DNA of 64,000 bases from NCBI GenBank assembly GCA_965153355.1, contig OZ231127.1:31310001-31374000 (forward strand), given 5' to 3'. This DNA comes from Flaccisagitta enflata. Lineage: Eukaryota > Chaetognatha > Sagittoidea > Aphragmophora. A model generated the notes under the pieces. The model was not told where the DNA came from. It made no database searches and saw nothing but the letters and a program-made list of their open reading frames with translations. Positions within the stretch are counted from its first letter, which is position 1; each line of letters starts with the position of its first letter. A program made the translations under genes and the position numbers. Shown one piece after another: positions 62,091 through 64,000 of this stretch.

Positions 62091-62455
62091 GTGCATTACG
62101 CCAATTGCATCCCGGGACTTTGCTGAATCGCTCTTGTGTGCCCCCTTCATAATGTGACACTCACGATTTTATTTCAAACAAGCCAATGCGCAGCTTTCTA
62201 GCTTGATGGGAAACTTTTTAAGGGTTAATTTGAAATTAACAAAGAAAATAAAAGGATTTTCTTAAGGGGATTCTTAAGGGGATTTTTTCCATTTATTTCC
62301 ATGTAAACTTTAAGCGGGCCCTAAAAAAGGTTCACATCAAGCTAGAAAGCTGTGCATCGGCTCGTTTGAAATGAAATCGCAAGTGTCACATTATGAATGG
62401 GGTACATAAGAGCGATTCAGCCAAGCCCCGGGATGCAATCGGCGTAGTGTGCATA
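62091..62455. repeat. 365-bp imperfect palindrome
   Basis: Arms of about 130 bp pair: GCTGAATCGCTCTTGTGTGC and AATGTGACACTC on the left match complements CATAAGAGCGATTCAG and AAGTGTCACATT on the right; GCTTTCTAGCTTGATG pairs with CATCAAGCTAGAAAGC. The loop is about 100 bp and AT-rich. Confidence 0.7.
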
Positions 62456-62458
62456 TAT

Positions 62459-62596
62459 AATGGTAAAAGCTTTTGATTTAGAGTAATAAATGACTTATGA
62501 TTTTGTTTAGTTTTTTCTTTTTCTTGTAATGGTAAAAGCTTATGATTTACAGAAATATGTGACTTTTGATTTTGTTTAGTTTTTTTCTTTTTCTTT
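62459..62596. repeat. Two tandem copies of a 69-bp unit
   Basis: AATGGTAAAAGCTTTTGATT at 62459 and AATGGTAAAAGCTTATGATT at 62528, each followed by GATTTTGTTTAG and TTTTTC runs. Confidence 0.75.
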
Positions 62597-63138
62597 TTTT
62601 AAATTCTGTATTATTTAGTTAGTCTTATTACTACAAAATGCTGCACAATTCATAATGATCATCATTCTCATCATCAGTGACGATTCATCACCAGTCGTAG
62701 CAGCATCATAACTGTCATCATCATTTTTCTCCCACATCACCCACACAATCGCATTGTCCTCACTATTTTCCCCATGTCATCAACCAAACTGCAAAATGCA
62801 GATGCACCATAATTGTTCCCTACATCACCACTTGCGTGTTTGTTGCCAAGCTTCTGTCATATCGGAGGTTGTCTTACCGGTTTTGATGGAGTGCATGAAC
62901 TGATTTATAGCTCTCATAACTCTTGAGTTTCAAGGAAATCCACCTGCTCAAAACTATTTCTAGTCTTTTTTTTCTTTCTCTCTTTCTTTGTTTCCTTCTT
63001 ATCGGCCTGTTCTTCTCTCTCATTCTTCTTGTCTTTTCACCCTTTGGCTGCCACTCTTTTGTCTTTTCCGTTCTTTTGTCTGTAATTGCGTGATTTTTGC
63101 GTCTTTCTCTCGGCTGTCCGTGTCTGTCTCTGTCTGTC

Positions 63139-63142
63139 TGTC

Positions 63143-63217
<75 letters not shown>

Positions 63218-63231
63218 CTCTTTCTTTTTTA

Positions 63232-63330
<99 letters not shown>

Positions 63331-63363
63331 TTCTTTCTTTATTCTTTCTTTCTCTCTCTTCTC

Positions 63364-63430
<67 letters not shown>
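63139..63430. repeat. TTTC then CT microsatellite, before exon 13
   Basis: TTTC to about 63352 with one interruption, then CT to 63428, which ends four bases before the acceptor AG. Confidence 0.97.
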
Positions 63431-63434
63431 ACAG

Positions 63435-63563
63435 GTGCACCAGAGAGCGTAGAAATGCACCTGTCGCCACAAAGAACGACATTCAAGGAAGGAGAAGCGG
63501 TGGAAGTCAGTTGTGCCGCAATCGGAGAAAGTCACCCGCCAGCCAAAGTCATAATCGTCAATG
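63435..63563 (+). CDS. IgSF gene exon 13: first half of Ig5
   Basis: The acceptor is ccacag ending 63434, directly after a CT repeat that serves as polypyrimidine tract; the donor is GTAAGA at 63564. Forty-two complete codons run from a linker (APESVEM) through FKEGEAVEVSC to the C strand KVIIVNG. The position where most Ig domains have the core Trp (about 13 residues after the Cys) is Val/Ile here. Exit is phase 1; the rest of the domain must lie past the window. Confidence 0.85.
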
Positions 63564-64000
63564 GTAAGAGAGGAGAAAAATGTGAAGACAGAGTAAAAAG
63601 ATAGAGATAAAGAGAGCAAAAAATGAATAAGAAATGATGAATCGAAAAAGATAAAGAAACAAGGCCGAGTTATGGCCAACATATGCGCCTCGAATGAATG
63701 AATTATTTCAATTAATGAATGTTTTGAATGAATTTATAAACGAATGAATGTATGAATGAATGTGCGACTGGAAAATAATGAAAGTTTGAAGGCATGCGAG
63801 GTAGCAGGGTTGCGTGATTTGAACGTTTCAGTAACCGACAGACCAACGCACCGACATGACCTTTTATATATGTGCGCGCCAATGAAAAGAAAGAGAGGAA
63901 GGCGAGGTAAAAGATTTTGGAATTACTTTGCGTTCTGAATCGGTGTCCTTTATCTAAAGCCAACTATCGTATACGTCTCCTGCGGATATTTCTTTCCGCC

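Overview
This window looks like nuclear DNA from an intron-rich metazoan. Introns follow GT-AG, coding exons are small (62-179 bp), introns run from 0.2 to 12.3 kb, and the rest is AT-leaning DNA crowded with microsatellites, minisatellites and short inverted-repeat transposons. The phylum cannot be fixed from sequence alone; a lophotrochozoan or flatworm-like genome is a guess. No prokaryotic operon, CRISPR array, rRNA or convincing tRNA is present. The only gene I can support is a partial plus-strand immunoglobulin-superfamily (IgSF) gene from 29434 to 63563. Thirteen exons join in frame with canonical splice sites to give 501 complete codons, covering four complete Ig domains and the first half of a fifth. 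Every domain boundary is a phase-1 intron. The domain order (V/I-like Ig1, then C2-like Ig2-Ig5) and the inter-domain linkers suggest a nephrin/Kirrel/SYG-type adhesion receptor. Both the 5' end (signal peptide) and the 3' end (rest of the ectodomain, TM, tail) are not seen; the 3' part must lie beyond the window. Layout: 1-4000 holds microsatellites, two copies of an abundant hairpin-ended repeat (called Fam-A here) and a 2.5-kb palindrome built from TTAATTAAC motifs. 4000-10100 is Fam-A copies, a 320-bp GT tract and featureless DNA. 10128-13342 has two foldback elements, the second with a perfect 8-bp target-site duplication (TSD). 13.7-16.3 kb has a decayed Tc1/IS630 transposase, a minisatellite repeat enclosing a diverged satellite monomer, and a long GAA/CAA tract. 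17.92-26.19 kb is a 549-bp satellite array split by a 4,667-bp insertion with 32-bp terminal inverted repeats (TIRs) and an exact 8-bp TSD. 26.2-29.4 kb is microsatellite-rich DNA. From 29.4 kb to the end is the IgSF gene, whose introns hold TA-flanked MITEs (584, 594 and 597 bp), a 339-bp hAT-like MITE, a 3,053-bp hAT-like element (8-bp TSD ATTGGAGG) containing one of the TA-flanked MITEs, further palindromes, and very long GA, GAAA, GAA, TCA and TTTC arrays. The most unusual unexplained signal is Fam-A. Twenty-odd copies or fragments share a 5' hairpin, often followed by CTCTATAAG or CTCTACACC, then GTCCGTC-type repeats, and a 3' sequence that repeats the hairpin arm. The arm sequence differs between subfamilies, but in the clearest copies the 5' and 3' ends change together so that complementarity is kept. 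The second is the split satellite, with a related diverged monomer and a fragment elsewhere in the window. All names of transposon superfamilies here rest on TIR, TSD and length only, because apart from the Tc1/IS630 relic no transposase was found.
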